From positions 62,001 through 126,000 of the forward strand of contig NZ_BROC01000004.1 of assembly GCF_024345205.1 (NCBI RefSeq): 64,000 nt of DNA, given 5' to 3'. A model generated the notes under the pieces. That model was not told where the DNA came from. It did not search any database and worked only from the letters and a program-made list of their open reading frames with translations. Origin of the DNA: Lapidilactobacillus luobeiensis. GTDB taxonomy: Bacteria > Bacillota > Bacilli > Lactobacillales > Lactobacillaceae. This document shows, piece after piece, positions 25,517 through 35,479 of the stretch. The position numbers and the translations under genes were made by a program. Each line of letters starts with the position of its first letter. The stretch's first letter is position 1.

Positions 25517-27496
25517 ATGCAACAACCAAAAATTAAAGTAACTGATGCTTTTTGGCAGCAATATCGCCACTTGGTCAAGGACGTGATGATTCCTTATCAG
25601 TGGTCCGTGATCAACGATGATGCGACTGTCGAAATCGAACAAGAGAATGCTAATTCTTATAAAGCAACAGAAAAAAGTCACGCGATCCAAAACTTAAAAA
25701 TCGCGGCTGGTCGAGAATCAGGCGATTTTTATGGCTTTTGGTTTCAGGATTCAGATGTCTACAAATGGCTAGAGGCGGTGGCCTATGCATTACGCTATCA
25801 ACCAGATCAACAATTACAACAAATTGCTGATGACTTGGTCGATTTGATCAGTCAAGCTCAAGAACCTGATGGCTATTTAGATACCTTTTTCCAGCTGCAA
25901 GCACCACAGGAAAAATTCCAGCACATTAGCTTTGGTCACGAACTTTACTGCATGGGACATTATATTGAAGCCGGAATCGCTTATTTTGAAACAACTGGGA
26001 ACACTTTAGCCTTGACTATCGCAACTAAAATGGCCGACTGTATCAATACTCATTTTGGTCCCCAGCCCGATAAACTTCATGGTTATCCTGGTCATCCAGA
26101 AGTAGAGCTGGCCTTGGCCAAATTGGCTGATACTACCAATGACCAACGTTATCGTGACTTAGCAGCCTATCTGATCAATCAACGCGGTCAGCAATCACCA
26201 AACTTCTTCGCAGAGCAAAATGCCAAGAATAAAAATAAGCAATTAGATCTGCCTTTCCCTGATCAAACGGACCCTGCTGATCGTTATTTCCAAAATGATC
26301 GACCAATTCGCGAGTTGGATCACGCCGAGGGCCATGCTGTGCGGATGACTTATTTGTTAACTGGGATGGCGCATGTCGCACGACAAACTCAAGACGATGA
26401 CCTCTTGGCCACCTGTCAGCGACTGTGGCGGGATATCGTCGATAAACAAATGTACGTAACCGGCGGGATTGGCGCAACAGTCGCTGGTGAGGCCTTCACC
26501 TATGATTATGATCTGCCTAACGATACCATGTACTGCGAAACTTGTGCTTCTTGTGCGATGGTTTTCTTCGCAAAACAAATGCTAGCTAATGAGCCTGACG
26601 GTGATTATGCTGATGTGATGGAGCGAGAATTATATAATGGTACGATCAGTGGCATGAGCCTTGATGCGCAACACTTCTTTTACGTCAATCCATTGGAGGT
26701 CGACCCACAGGCAAGCGCTCAGGATCCTACCAAATCCCACGTAAAAGTGCAGCGACCAGCTTGGTTTGGTTGTGCTTGTTGTCCGCCTAATCTGGCCCGC
26801 CTGATTGCATCTGTAGACCAATATATCTATACAATCAAGGATGACACGATCTATAGCAATCAATTCATCGCCAACCATGCAGATTTTGGCGATGGCCTTC
26901 AAATCAACCAAAGCGGAAATTATCCCTGGTCTGGTCAAATCAGTTATCAGGTCAGTGTCGAGTCAGCTCTTACTTTCGCGTTTGCATTACGGATCCCTGC
27001 TTGGTCTCAAGAAAATTTCACGGTCAAACTTAATGGTCATCCTGTGAATGGTACGCTAAAACGCGGCTATCTCTTTTTGAATCAAACTTGGTCTGGCACG
27101 ACTACTATTGAGGTTGACCTAGATCTTAGCGTTCGCACTGTCCGTGCCGATCAACACGTTACCGCAGACTTGGGTAAAATCGCAGTACAACGTGGTCCCG
27201 TTGTTTACTGTGCCGAGGAAACAGATAATGGTAAAAATTTAGCTTGGTTGTCCTTACCAGTACAACCTGACTTTCAGGTACACAGTGCAAATCAAGGACT
27301 AGCGGTTCCGAATCTAAAAACCATCACGACTAATGCGACCAAATTAGTTACATCGTCGAATCAGACATCTACGGCCCTTTACACCAGTGACACAGCACCA
27401 AGGTCACGTCAAAACCAGCAAGTGACGTTGATTCCTTATTTTGCTTGGGCCAACCGTCAAGCTGGTGAAATGCGAGTCTGGTTGGATCAAGACTAA
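25517..27496 (+). CDS. GH127 beta-L-arabinofuranosidase
   Basis: 659 residues, like Bifidobacterium HypBA1, which removes beta-L-arabinofuranose by a cysteine-nucleophile, zinc-dependent mechanism. The four catalytic or zinc residues are recognisable: Glu341 and Cys343 in YCETCASC, and Cys421, Cys422 in WFGCACCPPN. There is an N-terminal alpha/alpha barrel and C-terminal beta domains. No signal peptide, so it is cytoplasmic. GAAAGGAG precedes ATG 25517. It is monocistronic, divergent from an AraC regulator and placed at the edge of the arabinan genes. Beta-linked arabinofuranose occurs in hydroxyproline-rich glycoproteins and pectin side chains. Confidence 0.92.
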   Translation: MQQPKIKVTDAFWQQYRHLVKDVMIPYQWSVINDDATVEIEQENANSYKATEKSHAIQNLKIAAGRESGDFYGFWFQDSDVYKWLEAVAYALRYQPDQQLQQIADDLVDLISQAQEPDGYLDTFFQLQAPQEKFQHISFGHELYCMGHYIEAGIAYFETTGNTLALTIATKMADCINTHFGPQPDKLHGYPGHPEVELALAKLADTTNDQRYRDLAAYLINQRGQQSPNFFAEQNAKNKNKQLDLPFPDQTDPADRYFQNDRPIRELDHAEGHAVRMTYLLTGMAHVARQTQDDDLLATCQRLWRDIVDKQMYVTGGIGATVAGEAFTYDYDLPNDTMYCETCASCAMVFFAKQMLANEPDGDYADVMERELYNGTISGMSLDAQHFFYVNPLEVDPQASAQDPTKSHVKVQRPAWFGCACCPPNLARLIASVDQYIYTIKDDTIYSNQFIANHADFGDGLQINQSGNYPWSGQISYQVSVESALTFAFALRIPAWSQENFTVKLNGHPVNGTLKRGYLFLNQTWSGTTTIEVDLDLSVRTVRADQHVTADLGKIAVQRGPVVYCAEETDNGKNLAWLSLPVQPDFQVHSANQGLAVPNLKTITTNATKLVTSSNQTSTALYTSDTAPRSRQNQQVTLIPYFAWANRQAGEMRVWLDQD

Positions 27497-27526
27497 CAAG
27501 TCGATCAAGCTCAATCAGTAAATACC

Positions 27527-27571
27527 AAAAAACCAACAACACGCATGAAAAATGCGGCTGTTGGTTTTTTT
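27527..27571. terminator. Bidirectional terminator after the GH127 gene
   Basis: AAAAAACCAACA..CGCAT, GAAAA loop, ATGCG..TGTTGGTTTTTT. It serves the convergent ends of the GH127 and aquaporin genes. Confidence 0.9.
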
Positions 27572-27649
27572 CGTGATAACCATTCTGCTTGTAGCCTTTG
27601 ATCGGATGTCTGCCTTTTCAAAGCGTCCCATGAGTCTGATCAGGTATGA

Positions 27650-28324
27650 TCAGGCGCGACTTTGCTTGATCAGCCAATAGACTAACGCAGCCAGAGCACT
27701 CCCCATCAGTGGCGCCAACGCATAAAGCCAATAATGTTGTAACACTCGTCCGCCTAGAAAAATGGCAGGCCCAAAACTACGAGCCGGATTCAACGAGGCG
27801 CCAGTCAACTTCTGTCCTAAGACAATAAGGCACCCTAAGACAGCACCAATCACCCAGGGAGCAGCGTTGGGCCGTCCAAAATCCGAATCCGTCACAAATA
27901 CAATCACCACCACCAAAATAAAGGTGATCGTCATTTCAATTAGAAAGGCACTCCCTGCATTGATCGTAAAATCTGTTTCACCAAGATGATTTCGTGACAA
28001 ACCAACTGCCAAAGTCCAATTTCTTAATAGTCCAGATGCCAAGGTGGCACCCAAAAACTGTGCCAGTATATACCCACCAAACTCTCGACCAGTCAACTCC
28101 TTATTAAGCCAGAAAGCTAATGAAACCGCCGGATTGAAATGAGCACCAGACAGATCGCCCACAGCGAAGATCATTACCAAGATCGGAATGACAAAGGCTA
28201 AAGCTACAAAATAAGGATTATCACTACCAACAAATAAGCAATATCCCGTTCCAACGATCATCATCACAAAAGTACCCAAGAACTCAGCGAGATATTTATC
28301 TAGATTACGCAATCTACTGACCAT
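27650..28324 (-). CDS. Aquaporin (MIP family), water-channel type
   Basis: 224 residues, six spans and two NPA half-helices: NPA at 64-66 (SGAHFNPAVSL) and 179-181 (GASLNPARSFGPA). The Ser after NPAR, not the Asp of glycerol facilitators, points to a water-type (AqpZ-like) pore. It starts 3 bases after the GH27 stop, so it is the last gene of the arabinan operon. The reason for an aquaporin there is unclear: osmotic balance during oligosaccharide uptake or passage of a small polyol are both possible. Confidence 0.9.
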   Translation of the reverse strand: MVSRLRNLDKYLAEFLGTFVMMIVGTGYCLFVGSDNPYFVALAFVIPILVMIFAVGDLSGAHFNPAVSLAFWLNKELTGREFGGYILAQFLGATLASGLLRNWTLAVGLSRNHLGETDFTINAGSAFLIEMTITFILVVVIVFVTDSDFGRPNAAPWVIGAVLGCLIVLGQKLTGASLNPARSFGPAIFLGGRVLQHYWLYALAPLMGSALAALVYWLIKQSRA

Positions 28325-28327
28325 TTA

Positions 28328-29599
28328 TTACCCTACCTTATTTTCTTCAACAAGCAGGACGCCATGGGCGCTGATCGATTGGGATTCGTGCCAATCAATT
28401 GACTGTTCCCGCCATAAATCTCGCGCCTGACCTGTATGAGCTAATTGTTTTAACTGTTGTGGCAATACTTGCGTTTGCTCCGAGATGTTGAAGAAAGCTA
28501 AATAACGAGCCATCTCACTGCTTGCCTGCCAGCCGATCCAATTTTTATCACGATAAACCTCACGACACTCATTGACCTCACGGTGCATTTTCAAAACCGC
28601 ACGATTTGTCAGTAAACTCTTAGTGAAATCATCAAGATCGGGTAAAGTGCCACCATACATCAATGGTGAACAACTGATCGTCCACAAACTCATCAGTAAA
28701 TATTGCTCAGCCTTCGTAAAGTGAGTCCAATTATCATCATTGTTGCCCTCATCAGCACGAACTCGCAAATGCCCCAATGGTAACATATCACAATCCGGCC
28801 AATTCCCCGGACGGACAAAAGGAGCCCACTCTGCAGCTCGGTCGAACATTGTCCGCAATGACTTCCAATTATCCCAAAAATCATCGGTGAGCCGCCACAT
28901 GTTGGCCGTGTTTTGGAAAAAGTAGCCATTCTTTAGTGCGGCCGGACCAGGAGATAAAGATAAGACAATTGGGCGTCCCGTCTTAGCGATTGCGTCATGG
29001 ATCGCTTGGATCTCAGACCTATGAGCATCGTGATAAAGTTGGGAGTCACAAATATCATCGACCTTGATAAAATCTACACCCCACGAAGCATAAAGCTCAA
29101 ACAGCGAGTCATAATATTGCTGACCTGCTACTTGGCTAACGTCAACGCCATACATATCAGAATTCCAAGCACAAATATTATTTAAAGCAATCTCCCGCGC
29201 TCGTTTATTGGTGCCTTTGATTGCTGTATTTTGTTGAACGGCTTGCCGTGGGATCCCGCGCATAATGTGGATCCCGAATTTCAAACCAAGGCTATGAATG
29301 TAATCACCCAGTGGTTTAAAGCCCTGACCATCAACAGCAGATGGAAAACGATTAACGGCTGGAATCAAACGAGAATATTCGTCCATACATAAAGGCGTAA
29401 ACTGATGATAAACCATCGATGTAGCAGTTGGCTCACTCCACTGGATATCGACCACCACATATTCCCAGCCATACTCCTTCAAGTTAGCTGCCAAATAATC
29501 GGCGTTCGCCTTGACCTCATCTTCACGAACGGAGGCACCATATGAGTCCCAGGAATTCCACCCCATTGGCGGAGTTGGAGCAAAATCTAAATGTGACAT
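28328..29599 (-). CDS. GH27 glycosidase (alpha-galactosidase or beta-L-arabinopyranosidase)
   Basis: 423 residues, cytoplasmic, GH27 (beta/alpha)8 barrel plus C-terminal beta domain. Family marks are PPMGWNSWDSYG near 10-21, the nucleophile Asp181 in FIKVDDI, and the acid/base Asp240 in MWRLTDDFWDNW. The C-terminal domain follows from about 355. GH27 contains both alpha-galactosidases and beta-L-arabinopyranosidases, whose substrates differ only in the C5 substituent. Because the gene follows an arabinanase and araBAD, the arabinopyranosidase activity deserves consideration. GGAGAGG precedes ATG 29599. Confidence 0.88.
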   Translation of the reverse strand: MSHLDFAPTPPMGWNSWDSYGASVREDEVKANADYLAANLKEYGWEYVVVDIQWSEPTATSMVYHQFTPLCMDEYSRLIPAVNRFPSAVDGQGFKPLGDYIHSLGLKFGIHIMRGIPRQAVQQNTAIKGTNKRAREIALNNICAWNSDMYGVDVSQVAGQQYYDSLFELYASWGVDFIKVDDICDSQLYHDAHRSEIQAIHDAIAKTGRPIVLSLSPGPAALKNGYFFQNTANMWRLTDDFWDNWKSLRTMFDRAAEWAPFVRPGNWPDCDMLPLGHLRVRADEGNNDDNWTHFTKAEQYLLMSLWTISCSPLMYGGTLPDLDDFTKSLLTNRAVLKMHREVNECREVYRDKNWIGWQASSEMARYLAFFNISEQTQVLPQQLKQLAHTGQARDLWREQSIDWHESQSISAHGVLLVEENKVG

Positions 29600-29688
29600 A
29601 ACCCTCTCCTTACCTATAATACTAAGTGTCTCGTATCACTCTGTCTGTCATACTGTATTATCAAGAAAATGATATTCAATAATTACTT

Positions 29689-31128
29689 TCACTTTCGAAC
29701 TAAAAATAGTGGTTCACCATTTTGATCAGTTCCAGTAAAACACATCGTCTGTTTCTTATCGTATTCATCCCATTGTGAAATGAAATAACCATGGTAGACC
29801 TTCTGACCAATCGTTATTCGGCTTTCTTGACTATTGTCTTTAAAATCAAGACTGGCAGCTGCTTCGGTGCCCTTGATTTTACCACGATCAGTAATTTTGA
29901 GATTCGTTGGAGTCGTTACCTTGGCAGTGATTGTTTTATTCATTTGGATAACTTGATAATCACCGATTATTTGTTTTAACGAATAATTTTCCTTAGTTTC
30001 ACCAGCATAACGTAACGGTGTCACAACAGGCCAACCAGCTTTAGTAAAGAACATTTGGTGAACTCGATCCGCATAAACCTCATTCTGATTAGGAAAGCGA
30101 GTATGAAAAATCAGAAAATACTTTTGATCATCCGCTCGATAAATTGCAGAGTTATGACCTGGAGAGATATATCCTGACTGATACGGTTTCTTAGTATCTA
30201 GCGTGTAATTCCCCATGATTTTAACACCATATGGCTTGATTGCCATATCGTCAAAAGTTGTTCCATCAGCACCGCGTAGATCTTGATAGTTATGTCCCTG
30301 ACTATCTTTATAAGGGCCATCAGGTTGTTTTGAACGGGCAACACGAAGATTGTAACCACCATCTGCCGCTAACCCTCCAAAAGAAAGGAAGAGGTAATAG
30401 TAATCAGTCTGCTGATTATAGAGCACATATGAACCTTCGATCCTTAAATGATTCCCACCTAATATCCGTTTACCATAACCTTGACCTTCTTCTGGAAAAC
30501 CAGTTTTTTCATTCATTTTAAGAATGAAAATACCACCAGAATAAGAACCATAAATCATCCAGAGTTTACCATCCTTATCATGAAAAGTATGGGGATCAAC
30601 AACATTGGGTTGCTTTGTGGCATCATAATCACTGTTATTCTTAATAGCATTGCCAGAACGAAGAAAAATACCCTTATTTTGATATGGACCAGTTACCTTA
30701 TCAGCCACAGCCAATCCCAAAACGGAAGTAGGATTATCCCCTTCACAAGCACAATAATACATATAATACTTACCATCGGCCAAACGCTCAATGTCACCGG
30801 CCCAGAGAGTGGTAGAGTTTGTATCTTCAAAAACATCGGCCAAATCAGTTTGAATATCTGTAAATGCGGTTTGATCATTTACACTATTTGAAAGCTGTTT
30901 CCAATGAATAAAATCCTTAGTACTCGCCATTTGCATATGTGAGCCGATAGTATAGTATTGATTATTTGCCCTAATAACTGATGGATCATGCACGATTACA
31001 TCTGTAAAACCAGGATTCTTTAATTCTTGCTTAACTGCCTCTGGCTTAGCTTGGCAACCTACGAGTAATAGTAATATGATAATTACCCCAAAATACGTTG
31101 CCCAATTGACTCTTACTTTTTCCCACAA
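29689..31128 (-). CDS. Secreted lipoprotein GH43 endo-arabinanase
   Basis: Five-bladed propeller GH43 enzyme with a C-terminal beta domain, about 479 residues, similar in size and layout to Bacillus Abn2-type endo-1,5-alpha-L-arabinanases. A signal peptide ends in the lipobox LLVGC, so it is anchored outside the membrane. Catalytic acids are Asp in VIVHDPSV, Asp in NVVDPHTFHDKDG and Glu in LRIEGSYVLY. The start is likely TTG 31128, 9 bases after AGGGGAG; a TTG at 31137 is too near the site. This is the only clearly exported glycosidase of the arabinan set. It lies between araB and GH27. Confidence 0.9.
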   Translation of the reverse strand: MWEKVRVNWATYFGVIIILLLLVGCQAKPEAVKQELKNPGFTDVIVHDPSVIRANNQYYTIGSHMQMASTKDFIHWKQLSNSVNDQTAFTDIQTDLADVFEDTNSTTLWAGDIERLADGKYYMYYCACEGDNPTSVLGLAVADKVTGPYQNKGIFLRSGNAIKNNSDYDATKQPNVVDPHTFHDKDGKLWMIYGSYSGGIFILKMNEKTGFPEEGQGYGKRILGGNHLRIEGSYVLYNQQTDYYYLFLSFGGLAADGGYNLRVARSKQPDGPYKDSQGHNYQDLRGADGTTFDDMAIKPYGVKIMGNYTLDTKKPYQSGYISPGHNSAIYRADDQKYFLIFHTRFPNQNEVYADRVHQMFFTKAGWPVVTPLRYAGETKENYSLKQIIGDYQVIQMNKTITAKVTTPTNLKITDRGKIKGTEAAASLDFKDNSQESRITIGQKVYHGYFISQWDEYDKKQTMCFTGTDQNGEPLFLVRK

Positions 31129-31165
31129 AACTACCAACTCCCCTAATACTCAATTGCCACGTTAC

Positions 31166-32770
31166 CTAATTTTTTCTATCATCTGGCAGAATTTTTGCTG
31201 CTTGCACGATCGATAATCCCTGCTGATAGCGCTCGATAAAGTCATCGAAGCCCTTGACACCGTCTTCGTTAGGCGCGATCGTAGTACTTTGCGGATCAGC
31301 AAAAACTTGTTTCTCTAGATAATCGGCCAAAGCCAACTTTCGGTCTGTTAACAAATAGGCCGCCAAAACCGCCATACCCCATGGTCCGCCTTCACCGGCA
31401 TTCTTCATCACAGTAATCGGTGTATCCAGCGCATCAGCTAACACTTGCTGCCCAATGATCGGCGTACGGAAAATACCGCCTTGAGCGATCATTGTCTCGG
31501 CTTTGATTTGTTCTTCCTTCATTAAGATATCATTGCCAATCTTCAAAGGCGCAAAAGCCGAATATAGCTGGGCCTTAATGAAATTAGCCAAGTTGAACTG
31601 ACTATTAGGCGTTCGTACAAATAAAGGGCGACCGGCCTCGACATTGGTGATGTTTTCTCCAGAAAGATAAGCATAGTTGACCAAGCCGCCACAATCGGCA
31701 TCACCATGAGTCGATTCTTTAAATAAAGTCGCATACAATTGGTCTGGTGCCATCTTCTGACCAATGCTTTCAGCAAATTCCTGAAACAAACCGACCCAAG
31801 CATTGATATCAGAGGTACAGTTGTTGGTATGGACCATGGCCACTGGTGAACCATCAGGCGTAGTAACAACATCGATATCTCGATGAACAGCCTTCAAAGG
31901 GCGATCCAAGACAATCATCGAAAAGGCGGAAGTTCCCGCTGAAATATTACCTGTTCGTTGGCGGACACTATTGGTCGCAACCATCCCAGTACCGGCATCG
32001 CCTTCCGCCGGAGCCAAAACCGTGCCGGCAAGCAATGTTCCCGTTGGATCCAACAGGCGCGCGCCTTTTTCTGTCAAGTGACCTGCTTCTTGTCCGGCCA
32101 CTAAAACTTTCGGCAACAACTCATGTAATTTGAAATCAAAGCCAAGGACGTTGGTATAATGCTCAAACTGTTCGATTTTCGTTTGGTCGTAATCATGAGT
32201 AATCGAATCAATCGGAAACATTCCGGATGCATCACCAATACCTAAATTCTTTTCACCTGATAGTTGCCAGTGCACATAACCAGCTAAAGTGGTCAAGTAG
32301 TCGACGGACTTAACGTGACCCTCCTGATTTAAGATGGCTTGGTACAAATGAGCGATGCTCCAACGTTGAGGAACATTGAAATCAAATAATTTTGTTAATT
32401 GCTCTGCCGCTTCGGTAGTATTGTTGTTGCGCCAAGTCCGAAACGGCACTAATAATTGGTCCTGATCGTCGAAGGCCAAATACCCATGCATCATGGCACT
32501 AACACCGATCGCACCGATCTTGGTCAGCGAAATGCCATATTGTTCATAGACATGGCTGGCTAATTCACGATAGCTGGCTTGGATTCCTTGCCAAACTTGT
32601 TCCAGTGGATAAGTCCAAAAATTATTAATAAATTTATTTTCCCAAGAATAACTGCCAGAAGCGATCGTATTATCATTTAGATCGATCAAAACGGCCTTGA
32701 TCCTTGTCGAGCCTAACTCGATCCCTAAGGCTGTTCGCCCCATCTGTAGATCTTCAGTGCTTGTTGTCAT
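31166..32770 (-). CDS. araB: Ribulokinase (lactobacillus type)
   Basis: FGGY kinase phosphorylating L-ribulose, 534 residues from ATG 32770. The frame opens earlier (32890), but GGAGTG precedes this ATG at 7 bases and upstream sequence is the terminator hairpin. Motifs: TALGIELGSTRIKAVLIDL, GVSAMMHGYLAF and a GAGEGGPWG ATP-binding loop near the C-terminus (NAGEGGPWGMAV). It belongs to the AraB form found with AraA and AraD in lactobacilli rather than the Gram-negative form. Order of transcription is araD-araA-araB. Confidence 0.93.
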   Translation of the reverse strand: MTTSTEDLQMGRTALGIELGSTRIKAVLIDLNDNTIASGSYSWENKFINNFWTYPLEQVWQGIQASYRELASHVYEQYGISLTKIGAIGVSAMMHGYLAFDDQDQLLVPFRTWRNNNTTEAAEQLTKLFDFNVPQRWSIAHLYQAILNQEGHVKSVDYLTTLAGYVHWQLSGEKNLGIGDASGMFPIDSITHDYDQTKIEQFEHYTNVLGFDFKLHELLPKVLVAGQEAGHLTEKGARLLDPTGTLLAGTVLAPAEGDAGTGMVATNSVRQRTGNISAGTSAFSMIVLDRPLKAVHRDIDVVTTPDGSPVAMVHTNNCTSDINAWVGLFQEFAESIGQKMAPDQLYATLFKESTHGDADCGGLVNYAYLSGENITNVEAGRPLFVRTPNSQFNLANFIKAQLYSAFAPLKIGNDILMKEEQIKAETMIAQGGIFRTPIIGQQVLADALDTPITVMKNAGEGGPWGMAVLAAYLLTDRKLALADYLEKQVFADPQSTTIAPNEDGVKGFDDFIERYQQGLSIVQAAKILPDDRKN

Positions 32771-32802
32771 TTTATAACACTCCATTCTTAATGAGTCCTC
32801 AA

Positions 32803-32853
32803 GGAAAAAGAGCTGGAAACAAAGCTGCTCAGCTTTGTCCCAGCTCTTTCTCC
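32803..32853 (-). terminator. Hairpin terminator between araA and araB
   Basis: GGAAAAAGAGCTGG.AACAAAGCTG and CAGCTTTG.TCCAGCTCTTTCTCC style arms form a ~20-bp stem, and on the minus strand it ends in TCTTTTTCC. It is GAGCTGGGAC-type sequence, often seen repeated in lactobacillus genomes. Partial read-through into araB is expected. Confidence 0.75.
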
Positions 32854-32949
32854 GGTATATTCTTGCTCCATGGCAAAAATGTCCATTCATTCATTTATCA
32901 ACACATTAAGTTTAACTACTTTAAAATTTTAGGAGGATTTTAGAAGTCA

Positions 32950-34380
32950 TTAGTCAATGTTGACAAATTTAAGTTCAAACATTTTGGCCAAGTCAGCTAG
33001 CTGTTGGATAGTTACGGCACGTGAGAAGACGGTATGGTGACCACCACCATTTTCGATCCATTGTGTAGCGCCATGTTTTAAACCAGCTTTTGGTACCCAA
33101 ATTTGTCGAGCAACTGGTAAATGTGGTGCTGGTGCTTCGGGTTTACGCGCTTCAACAGCATAACCAATCATCCGATATTCATCACCAAAATCGGAGATCG
33201 TCACATCGATCGCGTCACCCTCAAGACCATCAAAAACCAAGCGAGCAGGATCTTCCCGATCGCCGATCCCTAACGGATGAACTTCGACCCGTGGTTTCGT
33301 GCTGGCTAAGGTTGGATCAACTTCAAGCATATGTGAGCCTAGGATCTCTTCATGGCCATGGCGCAGATCCAAGGTATAGTCTTCCATGAAGCCTGTTTCT
33401 TTATTGTGGCTAACAACCTTTAACAAACGATCCAAGGCCGCTGTCTTCCAGTCACCTTCGCCGGCAAAACCATAGCCTTCACGGTTCAATAATTGAACAG
33501 CCAAGCCTGGTAATTGCTTCATCCCCCAAAGATCTTCAAAGTTGGTGGTGAAGGCTGAGTAGCCGCCGCGTTCGAAGAAACGTTCCATGGCGATTTTCTC
33601 GCGTAATTGTTCACGAACATGTTCCTTGAAGAATTCAGGATCGTTGTCGCCAGCGCTTGGGACCAAGTCATAACGTGCTTCCAGGTCGGCATATTCAGCA
33701 TCGATCGCTTCATCAGAAACCAACTTCATTTCGGCAACTAGGTCGCCGATCCCGAAATAATCAACGGTCCAACCGAATTGGATCTGCGCTTCGATCTTAT
33801 CGCCTTCAGTGACGGCAACATTCCGCATATTATCGCCAAAACGGGCAACTTTGATCTTGAAACTCTCATTGTAACCAACAGCAACATCCATCCACGCGGC
33901 GATTTCTTTTTGAACTTCTTGATCACCCCAGAAGCCATAGACAACCTTGTTATGCTTACGTAGGCGGGCATTGATAAAGCCATATTCCCGATCACCATGA
34001 GCACTTTGGTTCAGGTTCATGTAATCCATGTCAATTGTTGACCAAGGAATATCATTTCGGAATTGAGTCGCTAAATGCAACAATGGTTTTTGCAACAACT
34101 TCGTCCCGCGGATCCAATTCTTTGCTGGTGAGAAGGTGTGCATCCAAGTGATGACCCCAGCGACGCTATCATCAAAGTTAGCTTCCTTCATTGCTGAAGT
34201 GATCGTCGCGGCATCGATCGCCACTTCCTTGAATTCGACTGGGTAAGGCAATTCCTTACTGTCATTCAAACTCTTCACGATTTCGCGGGCATCTTTTTCA
34301 ACGGCCTTTAAGTCGTCCTCACCATATAAAGCTTGACTCCCAACAATAAACCAAAAACGATATTCAGGTACTGCTAACAT
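32950..34380 (-). CDS. araA: L-arabinose isomerase
   Basis: Converts L-arabinose to L-ribulose with a divalent metal. 476 residues from ATG 34380, which has GAAGGAG 9 bases upstream; the longer frame to 34497 would run into araD. It begins [20 protein letters not shown]. Conserved segments are [24 protein letters not shown], and the metal-binding Glu/His in [24 protein letters not shown] and [10 protein letters not shown]. It lies 25 bases after araD. Confidence 0.97.
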   Translation of the reverse strand: MLAVPEYRFWFIVGSQALYGEDDLKAVEKDAREIVKSLNDSKELPYPVEFKEVAIDAATITSAMKEANFDDSVAGVITWMHTFSPAKNWIRGTKLLQKPLLHLATQFRNDIPWSTIDMDYMNLNQSAHGDREYGFINARLRKHNKVVYGFWGDQEVQKEIAAWMDVAVGYNESFKIKVARFGDNMRNVAVTEGDKIEAQIQFGWTVDYFGIGDLVAEMKLVSDEAIDAEYADLEARYDLVPSAGDNDPEFFKEHVREQLREKIAMERFFERGGYSAFTTNFEDLWGMKQLPGLAVQLLNREGYGFAGEGDWKTAALDRLLKVVSHNKETGFMEDYTLDLRHGHEEILGSHMLEVDPTLASTKPRVEVHPLGIGDREDPARLVFDGLEGDAIDVTISDFGDEYRMIGYAVEARKPEAPAPHLPVARQIWVPKAGLKHGATQWIENGGGHHTVFSRAVTIQQLADLAKMFELKFVNID

Positions 34381-34405
34381 TTCAAAAACACTCCTTCGAT
34401 CTAAC

Positions 34406-35110
34406 TTAATTTTTCTTTTGACCATAGTAAGCATTAACACCGTGTTTGCGATAATAATGTTTATCAAGTAAATATTGTGGTACGGAAACATCACCATGCC
34501 CTTGCAACATCATGGTATGGTAAGCCATCTCAGCTGCCACTTCCAAAACTTTTGCATTGTAGACAGCCTTTTCCGCCGTTGCGCCCCAAGTAAAGGGACC
34601 ATGATCTTGAACCAAAACAGCGGGTACATCCATTGGCTTGATTCCTCGCTCTTTGAACGTTCGAACGATCACCTTACCAGTATTTTCTTCATAGGCTGAT
34701 TCAATTTCTTCCTTGGTCAATGCATCTGAAACAGGTACTGGCCCATAAAACGTATCCGCGTGCGTCGTTCCCGTCGCCGGTAGATCGATTCCCGCTTGTG
34801 CAAAGGAAACTGCCCACGGCGAGTGCGTATGAACGATCCCGCCGATTTCCGGAAAGGCATTGTAAAGGACAGTATGTGTCGGCGTATCACTAGATGGATT
34901 CAACTTGCCTTCGACCACATTACCATCCAGATCGACTACGACCATATCATCAGGTGTCAAAGTTTCATAGTCCACCCCACTAGGCTTGATCACAAACAAT
35001 CCCTTGTCGCGATCGATTGCACTAACATTACCCCAAGTAAAAGTAACTAAGTCATATTTGGGCAACAACATATTTGCTTCATAAACTTCTTTTTTTAGAT
35101 TCTCTAACAA
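34406..35110 (-). CDS. araD: L-ribulose-5-phosphate 4-epimerase
   Basis: Class II aldolase-fold epimerase yielding D-xylulose-5-phosphate. Metal-binding His pair in [12 protein letters not shown] and a third His near the C-terminus; [13 protein letters not shown] is the family N-terminal motif. The frame can begin at GTG 35119, but TTG 35110 is 9 bases after GAGGAA and gives [13 protein letters not shown], matching the known N-terminus of the family, so it is preferred (234 residues). First of araD-araA-araB; 145 bases separate it from the small membrane-protein gene upstream, and no clear AraR box was found there. Confidence 0.94.
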   Translation of the reverse strand: MLENLKKEVYEANMLLPKYDLVTFTWGNVSAIDRDKGLFVIKPSGVDYETLTPDDMVVVDLDGNVVEGKLNPSSDTPTHTVLYNAFPEIGGIVHTHSPWAVSFAQAGIDLPATGTTHADTFYGPVPVSDALTKEEIESAYEENTGKVIVRTFKERGIKPMDVPAVLVQDHGPFTWGATAEKAVYNAKVLEVAAEMAYHTMMLQGHGDVSVPQYLLDKHYYRKHGVNAYYGQKKN

Positions 35111-35255
35111 ATTACACACTTCCTCTGGAATTATTAAAATCGGTCTACTCTTTCAAACCTATCCATTTGGATATTCTCTACTAACCTCACCTTTATTTGT
35201 AGAATATTGTGCACTGAACTGACAGGTCTAACTTATCAGATGATATATAAATAAA

Positions 35256-35468
35256 TCAAACTAGATAGCCAATCAAAATCAACAGAATTCCTAAAATAAA
35301 TACGATATTAGTAATATTCTTCCAAAAAGAACCATTAGGCATGATCAAATTCTTAAAATCAAGCCTTTTAACTTTAGGCATTCGAAAGATTTGTACAACA
35401 TATAGAACAATTGCAATAATCGCAGCAACCATTCCAATAGCAATCAATAGAATCTCGATTCTTTTCAT
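35256..35468 (-). CDS. Small two-span membrane protein
   Basis: 70 residues with two hydrophobic spans (about 4-27 and 51-69) joined by a basic segment (MPKVKRLDFKNL). I do not recognise a family. It has a good ribosome binding site (AGAGGATGAAATG) and begins 11 bases after the YesL-like gene, at the end of the arabino-oligosaccharide importer operon, so it is probably real and may accompany the transporter. Confidence 0.65.
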   Translation of the reverse strand: MKRIEILLIAIGMVAAIIAIVLYVVQIFRMPKVKRLDFKNLIMPNGSFWKNITNIVFILGILLILIGYLV

Positions 35469-35479
35469 TTCATCCTCTT

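Noticed and set aside
30481-30891. 136-codon plus-strand frame
   Set aside because: Antisense to the lipoprotein GH43 gene, whose motifs are all in the minus frame; no ribosome binding site.
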